Below, one piece after another: positions 9,100 to 15,344 of a stretch of DNA of 20,877 nt. Under the pieces are notes generated by a model. That model was not told the origin of the DNA, did not search any database, and was given only the letters and a program-made list of their open reading frames with translations. Each line of letters starts with the position of its first letter. Position 1 is the first letter of the stretch. Where the stretch lies: IMG/VR virus record IMGVR_UViG_3300006805_000202, positions 1 through 20,877 of that record. The stretch is one strand, 5' to 3'. The DNA is from a virus. Both the position numbers and the translations under genes were made by a program.

Positions 9100-9397
9100 T
9101 TCGATTCCTTCTGCATGTCATTGTGGAACTTGAACCTGCGTAGAATATCAGATTCGTCTATGACTTTCGATTGTTCTTTTTTGTCAGCAAGCAGCTTCTT
9201 CAGATTAGGCAACGTCTTTGCCCTGCTAAACATGGCAAGGTGCCAGCTATGCCACAGCTTGGACTTGTGTTCTGCGTGGATTATTTCGTGGAATGATTCA
9301 AGCCTGACAACGAGTTGCCATGGGGTCATCTGCCAGAATTCAGAAGGCGCGATACCAAGCTGCTGAGTGATCTTGATGGCTTCGCGGACGATGTCAG
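9096..9397 (-). CDS. Tail assembly chaperone, frameshift (T) extension
   Basis: This is the second part of the tail chaperone, read in the -1 frame after the A-run at 9406-9398. From the slip it reads TDIVREAIKITQQLGIAPSE then FWQMTPWQLVVRLESF and runs to the TGA at 9096, about 100 residues. The 'G.AP.EFW.MTP' motif is characteristic of the TAC_6/DUF2376-type tail chaperone domain. The motif begins upstream of the only ATG in this frame (9329), so an independent start there would cut the domain. This supports production as a fusion of about 216 residues with the upstream gene. The ATG at 9329 overlaps the upstream stop as ATGA, so reinitiation cannot be excluded. By analogy with lambda gpGT it should bridge the tape measure and tail tube. 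Confidence 0.8.
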
Positions 9398-9745
9398 TTT
9401 TTTTTTAACTTCTTTACTGATGGGCGTGTCGGTTCCTTGTGGCGGACCGTCGGGACCAAAGTACGCATAGCAGGCAAGGTCGTCTAGCTTCTCATTCGTC
9501 TGGATGATGGGAAGCGCAGGGTCAGCCTTCAAGACATCTTCAAGCGTGATATCGGGATGGTTTGCCGCAAGCGCGTAGTGAATGATCTTGGCGTTTTCTT
9601 CGACTGTGTTGATGAAGATGGTGCGCAGTGCATCTGGTCCTATGTCACTTTGAATCTTGGCTATGGCTTGCCAGTCCAGCTTCATCACGTAGGACTTGCC
9701 GCTAATATCGATAGGGACTTCGCCAGTGTATTTATTTCCAGCCAT
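9326..9745 (-). CDS. Tail assembly chaperone, short (G-like) product
   Basis: A 139-residue protein between the tail tube and tape measure. It begins with GEVPIDISGKSYVMKLDWQA and continues IAKIQSDIGPDAL, resembling GTA/TAC_11-type chaperones that start with a 'v.l.G....l..d...l..ie..lG' pattern. Residues after about 116 (LTSSAKPSRSLSSLVSRLL) are the low-complexity unshifted tail. The programmed slip on the A-run replaces them with the conserved TAC_6-like domain. ATG 9745 lies three bases after the tail-tube stop. Such proteins coat the tape measure during tail assembly and are absent from the finished virion. That is knowledge of the family, not seen here. Confidence 0.82.
   Translation of the reverse strand: MAGNKYTGEVPIDISGKSYVMKLDWQAIAKIQSDIGPDALRTIFINTVEENAKIIHYALAANHPDITLEDVLKADPALPIIQTNEKLDDLACYAYFGPDGPPQGTDTPISKEVKKKLTSSAKPSRSLSSLVSRLLNSGR
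9348..9406 (-). promoter_or_regulatory. -1 programmed ribosomal frameshift signal (slippery A9 plus stem-loop)
   Basis: On the minus strand, GTT is followed by nine A (9406-9398), which contains the heptamer A AAA AAA in the correct zero frame. Slipping back one base moves from the short chaperone frame exactly into the frame of the conserved FWQMTPWQ domain. Eleven bases after the A-run an imperfect stem can form: CGCGA (9386-9382) with TCGCG (9352-9348), then an A-A mismatch, then GCC (9380-9378) with GGT (9356-9354), closing a loop of 21 bases. This is the classic layout of lambda G/GT-type signals. The stem is drawn by eye and its stability was not computed. Confidence 0.82.
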
Positions 9746-9748
9746 GGT

Positions 9749-10159
9749 TTAGCTGAAGGTCACGTTGCCTGAGATACGAAGGCTGAAGCTGCCATCCAGC
9801 TTGGCATCGACACCACCTGACACCGGTGCGGACTTCACGAAGGCCGTGAAGGTAGCAGTCGAAGCGTCAGAGAAGGTTGCACGGAAGTTATGGATGACGC
9901 GGCTTGCCTTTGCAGCGCGCACAAGGTCTTGCCCTGGGTCGTTTGGCAGGTAGTTGGTTTCAACTGAGAAGTTGCCGAAGTCCTGAAGACCCATGCGGAA
10001 TTCTTTTGCGGTGGATTGCAGGTGGGTCACGTCAATTTCTGACGCTTCGCCATCGAAGCCTTGGAAGCTGACTATTTCTTTCACTTCGGTAAAGCCCAAA
10101 GGTGAAGAACCGTTGCCGATTTCTAGCTTGAAGCCTTGGGTTTCTAATGCGTCCGACAT
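9749..10159 (-). CDS. Major tail tube protein
   Basis: A 136-residue protein with the sequence style of siphovirus tail tube subunits (lambda gpV / TP901 major tail protein type). It opens with TQGFKLEIGNGSSPLGFTEV, contains the mid-protein pattern EIDVTHLQSTAKEFRMGLQD, and ends in the beta-rich SFSLRISGNVTFS. The 'D.T.......E...GL.D.G.' pattern is a strong family cue. It lies between the DUF3168 terminator-type gene and the tail chaperones. The start ATG 10159 has a strong ribosome site, GGGAGTTAGGTATC, with a second overlapping TTAGG. This fits a protein needed in many copies. Confidence 0.88.
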   Translation of the reverse strand: MSDALETQGFKLEIGNGSSPLGFTEVKEIVSFQGFDGEASEIDVTHLQSTAKEFRMGLQDFGNFSVETNYLPNDPGQDLVRAAKASRVIHNFRATFSDASTATFTAFVKSAPVSGGVDAKLDGSFSLRISGNVTFS

Positions 10160-10164
10160 GATAC

Positions 10165-10599
10165 CTAACTCCCTAATGGTTCGAATGTTACCAGATAGTC
10201 CTGCGATACCCTATGAAGGAAAGGCTGATCCGTCTGGTCGAATATATCTACTGCATTCTGCAGCGATATGCCAGCGAATCTTATCTGTTCGGCAGGACTT
10301 GTCCCTGGAATAGTGACTGTACCGCGGTATCCATCCAACACAGCAGCCAACTTTTCGGCTGTTTCCTTCGCATCCAGCGGCAGGTCATTGTAGACATCAA
10401 TCTGCATCAGCGCCTGCGAAATACTGTTTGGACCATTTATGGTGCGCCATGGGGTGGTTTCAATTCTCTGGTACACGATGAAAGGTCTGGAAGAATTCTT
10501 CTTCGCCAGCGAGGCGTACACGCGCACGTTTGAACCAGAACCTACGCCAAGGCCTGATATGTTTTTGATGATTTCAAACAGCGCGCGTTCCATTATCAT
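10165..10599 (-). CDS. Tail terminator / completion protein (DUF3168)
   Basis: A 144-residue protein resembling DUF3168 (gp17-like) tail terminator proteins that cap the head-proximal end of the tail. Family cues are the early VRVYASLAKKNSSRPFIVYQ ('v......r.P.ivy..') and the later block ALMQIDVYNDLPLDAKETAE, which matches the usual 'q.qidvy......a...a' pattern, ending LVTFEPLGS. The ATG at 10599 overlaps the gp10-like stop as ATGA; a second ATG at 10593 is also possible and would drop two residues. It is followed five bases later by the tail tube gene, the conserved gene order for this module. Confidence 0.83.
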   Translation of the reverse strand: MIMERALFEIIKNISGLGVGSGSNVRVYASLAKKNSSRPFIVYQRIETTPWRTINGPNSISQALMQIDVYNDLPLDAKETAEKLAAVLDGYRGTVTIPGTSPAEQIRFAGISLQNAVDIFDQTDQPFLHRVSQDYLVTFEPLGS

Positions 10600-11048
10600 T
10601 TCTTGTTTGCCCCGTACCGTTGAATGGCTTTCAGTGATAGCTGCGTGACCTTGGCCACCATATAGACCTTCTGTATCTGCATGGCTTCTTTGATAGCAGA
10701 TTCGAAGGCGCGTTCATACCACCGCGTGGCAGGAATGTATCGGGTACCACGGTTCAGGAAGTCAAGCCAGAAGGCACGGCCACGCGTTACCACGGCGGCA
10801 CGTTTGTTCCTGTATCGCTTTTTTAGCTTGCGCGCTTTGATGTTCTGCTTGCCAGTGCCGTACTCTTTGCTGGCCTGTGACTGCCTGCCTGTGTGGCGCG
10901 GTGCTTGTGCCTTGGCAACCTTGGCGATATGGCGCGCACCTGCCATCACACCTTCACCCAGCACCGTATTCGCTATTTCAGGCGGCAGGGCTTTGAACAC
11001 CTGCTTCAGTTCCTTGAACCCTTCTGTGCGTACCTGAATGTGCATCAT
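10596..11048 (-). CDS. HK97 gp10-like tail-joining protein
   Basis: A 150-residue, strongly basic protein of the HK97 gp10 type, a component near the head-tail junction. The N-terminal pattern VRTEGFKELKQVFKALPPEI followed by GAMAGARHIAKVAKAQAPRHTG-like spacing ('ga..i...ak..aPv.tG.L') is diagnostic; here it reads MAGARHIAKVAKAQAPRHTG. The middle is very rich in Lys and Arg (KARKLKKRYRNKRAAVVTRG), and the C-terminal half has AFWLDFLNRGTRYIPATRWY, the usual 'f.E.GT....pa.p' block. The start ATG 11048 overlaps the head-closure stop as ATGA. Its stop overlaps the DUF3168 start in the same way. Confidence 0.87.
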   Translation of the reverse strand: MMHIQVRTEGFKELKQVFKALPPEIANTVLGEGVMAGARHIAKVAKAQAPRHTGRQSQASKEYGTGKQNIKARKLKKRYRNKRAAVVTRGRAFWLDFLNRGTRYIPATRWYERAFESAIKEAMQIQKVYMVAKVTQLSLKAIQRYGANKK

Positions 11049-11368
11049 TCAGCCCCTGTCAGTTGTGCCGTCAGCCAAAGTTCACCATTCAGGCGTTCGC
11101 TGCGGTCTGCATGCTGGATATAGTAGGTCTGCCCCATCCACGTGAAGCGCCATGCCGTATTGACATCATCACGGTAGTGCATGCGCAGCCGGATTGTTTC
11201 GCGCGCATTCTCTCTGGCTGATTGCAAGGCTTCTGTTCCGTGTGGCGTGATAACTTCAGCCCACACCGTATCAACGTCAGACCATTCCGAAGTAAGCTGG
11301 CCACCGTCGTTCGTTTCGACGCATTCCTGAAGCGTGATCTGCTGGTTCAGTTTGCCAAGATTTTTCAT
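11045..11368 (-). CDS. Head closure / head-tail adaptor protein (SPP1 gp16-like)
   Basis: A 107-residue protein of the phage head-tail joining family (HK97 gp7 or SPP1 gp16 type). It begins MKNLGKLNQQITLQECVETN and has SEWSDVDTVWAEVITPHGTE, matching 'iG.L..rItlq......dg.G.....w.....vwA.v.p..g.e'. I use the ATG at 11368: it overlaps the stop of the upstream glycosyltransferase-like gene as ATGA and has AGGAAGG ten bases before it. The in-frame ATG at 11398 would add ten residues and overlap the upstream gene by 34 bases. In related phages this gene normally follows the connector gene directly; here the five-gene sugar cassette lies between them. Confidence 0.85.
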   Translation of the reverse strand: MKNLGKLNQQITLQECVETNDGGQLTSEWSDVDTVWAEVITPHGTEALQSARENARETIRLRMHYRDDVNTAWRFTWMGQTYYIQHADRSERLNGELWLTAQLTGAE

Positions 11369-12078
11369 CCGAAGATTGCCTTCCTTTGTTCTTCCCATTC
11401 TTCTGCGTACGAAGCAGGCTTCACGCCCATTTCAGGGGTGCCGCGCGTGAAGTGTACCGCGAAGGGTTTGATGGCCTTTGGGCTGTGGCCTTCAAGCCAG
11501 TTCCACGCTTCTGGTAAGCTGCCTATCTGTTCATCCTTCAGCCAGCCAAGACCATGCAATGCGCGGCCTGTGTCTTTGTTTACTTTTTCTTCTGTCAGCA
11601 CCTTCAACGCAGGATGCGCGCAGTTGAACAGCATCAGTGATGACCAGTTCTTGCGTTCATAGTTAGACTGTGGCTGGCCATTCATCTTGGTTTTCTTTTT
11701 ATCCGTGTATTCGTGTTGCACTACAGACACCACCTTGTCGTCACGAATGAACCTTGCCAGCTTGCGAATGTCATCACGGAACAAGAAGTCGCCATCCACG
11801 AACACGGCATGTCCTTGGTATGCCATCAGGTTTGGCACAAGGAAGCGTGATATGGCGAATTCGGTGGCCATAGGCGCACCACTGATCACGTCATGCAGCT
11901 TGCCATCTTCTCTGGTTGTCGGACGCGTGTACTGCGACATTCCTTGCAGGTGCGCAAGAACGATAGGGCGAACCACCACGTTCGGTGCATGCTTGCGAAT
12001 AGATGCCACGGTGACAGCGTATGATTGCGGGAAGCGTGGGTCGTAACCTACAAAGACTTTAAGATGATGCGCTTGCAT
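11365..12078 (-). CDS. GT8-like nucleotide-sugar glycosyltransferase
   Basis: A 237-residue GT-A-fold-like transferase, last gene of the inserted cassette. It begins LKVFVGYDPRFPQSYAVTV, has ATEFAISRFLVPNL, and then AVFVDGDFLFRDDI, where DGD (95-97) fits the metal-binding DxD. Further family blocks are ERKNWSSLMLFNCAHPAL (141-158), KDEQIGSLPEAWNWLEG (181-197) and a late VHFTRGTPEMG with H209, which may be a metal or nucleotide ligand as in GT8 enzymes. These blocks recur in a family common in Alphaproteobacteria and phages. Donor and acceptor are unknown. ATG 12078 has AGGGG seven bases before it and overlaps the GT9 gene by 20 bases. No membrane segment is present, so it is likely cytosolic. 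Confidence 0.78.
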   Translation of the reverse strand: MQAHHLKVFVGYDPRFPQSYAVTVASIRKHAPNVVVRPIVLAHLQGMSQYTRPTTREDGKLHDVISGAPMATEFAISRFLVPNLMAYQGHAVFVDGDFLFRDDIRKLARFIRDDKVVSVVQHEYTDKKKTKMNGQPQSNYERKNWSSLMLFNCAHPALKVLTEEKVNKDTGRALHGLGWLKDEQIGSLPEAWNWLEGHSPKAIKPFAVHFTRGTPEMGVKPASYAEEWEEQRKAIFG

Positions 12079-12817
12079 ATAGAATCCCCTGTGCAGCTTC
12101 TTTTACCATAGCAGGGGTTATTCTATCCAGTGCTTTCGTACAAAGTGGGCAGCGTTCCCATTTTCCACAGCCTGTATGACCTGTGTTCCCAGTCAAGTTC
12201 ACGTGCGTTTTGTAGCCTGTCACTTCTGGAGGCGTGAACCCACCATGGATGACCACGGCAGGGCGCCCCATCGAAGCGGCAACGTGATGGATGCCGCCTT
12301 CAGCAGTCAGCACAATCTGTGCGCGCGATACCACCGCGGCTGCATGGCGCATGGTCGGTGTGCGGTACAGCGTAGCGGAAGGTAGGACTTCAGTTTCTTC
12401 TGGTCCAAGCTGAAGCACTGGCAACGGGAATCCATCGATTACTTCTTCCCAGCGGTCTTCGCCCCAGTCCTTGTTTGGGCTGGCATTCTCTTTGATGGTT
12501 GGCGACACCACTGCGAATGGAAAGTCCAGATCTGCGCATGACTGATATTCCTGCATCGTCAGGTGAATCTTCCCAGCGCGTGGCCGATATTTCAGATTGT
12601 AGATGGCATGATTGCCTTCCCAGCGCGTGATGTAAGGCCTGACACCTGAACCGTCTATGATGGTTTGTTCTGCGTCCTTGTTGAATGATGGATTGTGTTT
12701 CCACATTTCATGGTCACGACGCTTGCCGTGGCGGTCTAGGATTGCACAAGGCTTGCCGGTTGCTATGTGTTGCAGTTCCACACGGCCTAGGGCCATTATT
12801 TCATCACCTATTCCCAT
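12059..12817 (-). CDS. GT9 family glycosyltransferase (ADP-heptose transferase-like)
   Basis: A 252-residue protein resembling heptosyltransferase-type GT-B enzymes but shorter than the usual 320-350 residues. The N-terminus GIGDEIMALGRVE fits the 'G.GD.....P.' loop. The donor-binding half has VSPTIKENASPNKDWGEDRW and the signature TAEGGIHHVAASMGRPAVVI, then HGGFTPPEVTGY. Three cysteines in a C-x5-C-x2-C pattern (CGKWERCPLC) follow. I start at ATG 12817, which overlaps the FkbM stop as TAATG; the upstream in-frame candidate is a GTG at 12826. The sugar and acceptor cannot be read from sequence. The shortness is mainly in the N-terminal acceptor domain, so acceptor recognition may differ from host LPS enzymes. 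Confidence 0.78.
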   Translation of the reverse strand: MGIGDEIMALGRVELQHIATGKPCAILDRHGKRRDHEMWKHNPSFNKDAEQTIIDGSGVRPYITRWEGNHAIYNLKYRPRAGKIHLTMQEYQSCADLDFPFAVVSPTIKENASPNKDWGEDRWEEVIDGFPLPVLQLGPEETEVLPSATLYRTPTMRHAAAVVSRAQIVLTAEGGIHHVAASMGRPAVVIHGGFTPPEVTGYKTHVNLTGNTGHTGCGKWERCPLCTKALDRITPAMVKEAAQGILYASASS

Positions 12818-13485
12818 TATACCCACGCCATAATGTAGTCACCTGAAATCACTTCCTTCTGCACCATACCGTATTCCTCGAGCAGCTTCACAGCAGCAAG
12901 CTGTGGCAGGCCATACTGTTCAGACATCTTGCCCTTCTGTTCCACTACAACCACAGGCTTGCAGCGTTTGATAGTTTGTTCGGCACCCTTGATGACGTTT
13001 GCTTCATAGCCTTCGCAGTCGATCTTGATGAAGGACACGTGTTCAAGGTTTTCTTCGTCCAGTGTAATCATGGGAACGTCACCCTTCCCCTTGACGATAC
13101 CTGTGTCACCGCTGCTGTTTGGTGTGCGGGTTTCAAGTTTTACCATACCGCGTTCTTTGCCCAAGGCTTCGATGCGCATGGCCACGTTGCCGAATTCCTT
13201 CAGGTTTCGCAGGAAGCATTGCTGATGGATTGACATGGGTTCGAAAGCAAGCACGGATTCGAAGTCGTGCGCCATAAGGAATGACCACAAACCGATATGA
13301 CCGCCCACGTCGACGGCCATACCATGCTCGGTGACATATTTCATTGCTGCGTAGTATTTATGCGCTTGATAACATAGACGGCCATGGTGCTTCTGGTCTG
13401 ATGTTAGCATCCAGTCCATCAGGTGTTCTTCATAAGCAGGCATCACCCACCCATCAAACTTGATCATCTCTGCAGCATGCGCCAT
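12817..13485 (-). CDS. FkbM family SAM-dependent methyltransferase
   Basis: A 222-residue methyltransferase. The SAM-binding glycine motif is MAVDVGGHIGLWSF (VDVGGHIG at 58-65), the following acidic strand is LAFEP (79-83), and the FkbM signature is FIKIDCEGYEANVIKGAE (152-169) with PVVVVEQ after it. FkbM enzymes commonly O-methylate sugars or polyketides, and many lie in polysaccharide gene clusters. In this cassette a glycan substrate is the natural guess. ATG 13485 is preceded by AAAGGGGCGTTGC, a strong ribosome site, although it overlaps the upstream gene by 22 bases. A second ATG at 13467 makes an ATGA overlap but has a weaker ribosome site. Confidence 0.87.
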   Translation of the reverse strand: MAHAAEMIKFDGWVMPAYEEHLMDWMLTSDQKHHGRLCYQAHKYYAAMKYVTEHGMAVDVGGHIGLWSFLMAHDFESVLAFEPMSIHQQCFLRNLKEFGNVAMRIEALGKERGMVKLETRTPNSSGDTGIVKGKGDVPMITLDEENLEHVSFIKIDCEGYEANVIKGAEQTIKRCKPVVVVEQKGKMSEQYGLPQLAAVKLLEEYGMVQKEVISGDYIMAWV

Positions 13486-14186
13486 GCAACGCCCCTTTCC
13501 ATTTCAGCAAGTGTCCACTGGTTAGCAGCCAGCACCCCTGCCCATTCATATACGCCATCAGGATAGTACGGGTATTCTATTTCGGCAAGGTTCGACTTCC
13601 CCATGCGGAACGAAGCTGCGTTCGGTGATGTCACGAATACCGGCACACCGTGCATCAATGCTTCGACTGCTGCATTGCTGGAATGGCATACCACCGCCCA
13701 CGCCTTGGACAGCTTCTTCACCAGTGGGCCATCTTCGCCATTCTTCCAGCGCACAATTACATCGCGGTCTGTGTGTCTGTGGATTATGTCCAGCGTTCTT
13801 TCAAGCCACTGTGCATCACCAAACCTGTCGAAGTGCGACTGTGACTGTGGGCAGACAATGATTGCACCGCCTGACTTGTGGAAACGGCGCGCGCTTTGAT
13901 ACCATCTGGAAAGCCGTCTGAAGTCTGGTTGGCCTTTTCCGTTGTGCTGGTACGCATTCTTCGTGATGCGATAGAAGCTGCCGCGTTCGAAATATCCATG
14001 GTCGCCATAGTACCAGTTATGACCGGCGGCAATCGCCTGCTGCAGATCGACCCAGTTCACAGGGCTGCCGAACCCTGCCCATGGCCCGCCTATGTAATCC
14101 GTCAGAACACGACCACCGCAGCCCTTCGCGAACGCTTTTGCAAACCTTGGTGAGGTCAATTCATCTGGGACTTCATAGACATTCAT
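13464..14186 (-). CDS. Putative glycosyltransferase-like protein of a phage-associated family
   Basis: A 240-residue protein that I recognise as a recurrent but poorly characterised phage family. Its hallmarks are NWYYGDHGYFERGSFYRITK (57-76), GGAIIVCPQSQSHFDRFG (106-123) and WAVVCHSSNAAVEALMHGVP (163-182), followed by VFVTSPNAAS. The last block resembles the donor-binding site of GT-B enzymes such as capsule or CDP-glycerol transferases ('vvt.sS...veAl..G.Pvf'). A function in sugar transfer is therefore plausible but unproven. I place the start at ATG 14186, with AAGGA nine bases before it; the longer frame from 14234 overlaps the upstream gene by 62 bases and adds an unrelated N-terminus. 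The stop overlaps the FkbM gene. Confidence 0.72.
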   Translation of the reverse strand: MNVYEVPDELTSPRFAKAFAKGCGGRVLTDYIGGPWAGFGSPVNWVDLQQAIAAGHNWYYGDHGYFERGSFYRITKNAYQHNGKGQPDFRRLSRWYQSARRFHKSGGAIIVCPQSQSHFDRFGDAQWLERTLDIIHRHTDRDVIVRWKNGEDGPLVKKLSKAWAVVCHSSNAAVEALMHGVPVFVTSPNAASFRMGKSNLAEIEYPYYPDGVYEWAGVLAANQWTLAEMERGVAWRMLQR

Positions 14187-14733
14187 GCAGTGACATCCTT
14201 GGGAAGCATTGTATTGCTGATTCACGCGAAGCATTCAAGACTGGAATGTCGATGCAGTCTGCAGCAAGGTTGATGCGCTTCAGCCATTCCTTGTAGTTGC
14301 TGCTATGTGACGAACGCTTGTATGGGGTATTGTCGAACCAGTGTTTCTTCGTGCCGGTGTAGCCATAATCAAAGCCCAGCAGCACAATCTTGGAAGCCCC
14401 CTGTAGGTAGGCAAGGTTCATGGTCTGGAAGCCGCTGTTGCCACCTGAAGCAATCACACCCTTGCCGCCCCAGATGATGTCGAAGTCAATGTCGATATGT
14501 TCAAGGCCGTATTGTTGCGCTGCATCTAGATTGCATGTCCACTTTTCACCGGCGAATTCAGGAAGCCCCTTCTTGATATGCCACCATTCATTGTCCGCGC
14601 AGTATGTCGCATCTGCCCATGGCGCCAGATAGATGGCTTCCTTTACTGCGTAAACACGTCCAGTGCCACGGCATAGATCAACGTCTTCTTGCGTGAGGCT
14701 TGGACCGTTAGCAATAACGATTGCAGTGGTCAC
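14173..14733 (-). CDS. MptE/DUF115-like protein (Rossmann-like, possible sugar transferase)
   Basis: A 186-residue protein, first gene of the sugar cassette. It opens IVIANGPSLTQEDVDLC (NGPSL 9-13), has LAPWADATYCADNEWWHIKK (36-55), and the block GGNSGFQTMNLAYLQGASKI (97-116) followed by VLLGFDYGYTG. These blocks match a family widespread in phages and related to MptE-like/DUF115 proteins, which include pyrophosphokinases and motility-linked glycosylation proteins (Maf type). The precise reaction is unknown. The start is GTG at 14733, three bases after the connector stop. An in-frame stop lies just before it, so no earlier start exists, and no ATG lies nearby inside. The GTG and a weak ribosome site suggest coupling to the connector gene and modest expression. 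Confidence 0.75.
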   Translation of the reverse strand: MTTAIVIANGPSLTQEDVDLCRGTGRVYAVKEAIYLAPWADATYCADNEWWHIKKGLPEFAGEKWTCNLDAAQQYGLEHIDIDFDIIWGGKGVIASGGNSGFQTMNLAYLQGASKIVLLGFDYGYTGTKKHWFDNTPYKRSSHSSNYKEWLKRINLAADCIDIPVLNASRESAIQCFPRMSLHECL

Positions 14734-14736
14734 GGA

Positions 14737-15054
14737 TTAGATTCCAAGGTTTGTGCGATATGGCCACAGCTTGTTCATCACTGCTGGATTGTCTGCCACG
14801 ATTGAACCAACAACGAGCGCACCGCGTTGTTCCCATGAAGAAGTGATAAGCATCAAGGCCGCTTCCTGTATATCAGCAGGCACTTCAGTGGGCGAAACGT
14901 CCATGCCAGGGAGTTCATCAACCGAATCATAGTTGCAGAACTTGGCGATGTACGCCCCAGCACTGTCGATATACAAATTGATCAGGTCGTCTTCTGCGTT
15001 ATTTGTTACGCGAAGTTGCGCCTTTGCCATTGTTAGACTTACCAGTTTTGCCAT
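14737..15054 (-). CDS. Head-tail connector protein (HK97 gp6-like)
   Basis: A 105-residue protein of the gp6-like connector family that docks on the portal. The early LVSLTMAKAQLRVTNNAEDD is the typical 'vtLeeaK.hLRv....dD' opening. Next comes LINLYIDSAGAYIAKFCNYD, then VPADIQEAALMLITSSWEQRG ('P..ik.A.l.l...wye.R'), and the end is AVMNKLWPYR ('l..pyR'). ATG 15054 starts the family pattern completely and overlaps the previous gene by 56 bases; an ATG at 15030 would remove part of the QLR motif region. The usual downstream neighbour, the head-closure gene, is displaced by about 3.4 kb by the sugar cassette. Confidence 0.86.
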   Translation of the reverse strand: MAKLVSLTMAKAQLRVTNNAEDDLINLYIDSAGAYIAKFCNYDSVDELPGMDVSPTEVPADIQEAALMLITSSWEQRGALVVGSIVADNPAVMNKLWPYRTNLGI

Positions 15055-15280
15055 GTGCTTTGCCCACTGCCTTGTTCGATGTCTTAGGCGCTTTAATCAC
15101 CTTGTTATCGACAATAGCAGGCTTGGTAATCTTTTTCACCACAATTTCTTCAGCAAGGCCATTCTGAATCCAGTGATTGGCGCGCGAACGCGGTAGCTTG
15201 TAGAAACCACCTTCAACAATCTCGCCTTTTACAGTGTCGCTGAATCCTTTTAAGGCTTTAACTTTTACAATGTCAGACAT
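14999..15280 (-). CDS. Small lysine-rich protein of unknown function
   Basis: A 93-residue protein between the capsid terminator and the connector gene. The N-terminal half (VKVKALKGFSDTVKGEIVEG, then HWIQNGLAEEIVVKK) resembles small proteins found after major capsid genes, with a 'g......G.....l....a..li..GlAe' pattern. The function of these proteins is not clear to me. The C-terminal 30 residues are low-complexity and very basic (KAPKTSNKAVGKAHGKTGKS), suggesting nucleic-acid contact or a flexible tail. ATG 15280 has AAGGATTCTATC before it. The 3' 56 bases are shared with the connector gene in another frame. Confidence 0.72.
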   Translation of the reverse strand: MSDIVKVKALKGFSDTVKGEIVEGGFYKLPRSRANHWIQNGLAEEIVVKKITKPAIVDNKVIKAPKTSNKAVGKAHGKTGKSNNGKGATSRNK

Positions 15281-15344
15281 GATAGAATCCTTCGTTTATA
15301 GGGTTGCAGTTCTTTTGCCATATCACGATTCGCTATGCTTCCGC
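15281..15344 (-). other. Leader between capsid terminator and small lysine-rich gene
   Basis: This 64-base remainder of the 130-base gap lies between the terminator and ATG 15280. It contains AAGGA as the ribosome site (seven bases before the ATG) and a TATAAA (15300-15295) that could be a -10 element. No acceptable -35 hexamer is seen about 17 bases upstream, so I do not call a promoter. If the terminator is strong, a promoter or antitermination would be needed for the genes further left. Confidence 0.35.

Noticed and set aside
9398-9406. The A-run as a sequencing error that splits one gene
   Set aside because: The two-frame arrangement with a slippery run is the expected design of tail chaperones at this position, so a programmed shift is more likely. 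An error in a nine-base homopolymer cannot be fully excluded.
11365-14733. The cassette as an insertion sequence or transposon cargo
   Set aside because: No transposase, terminal inverted repeats or target duplications were seen at either joint, and both joints are tight coupled start/stop pairs.
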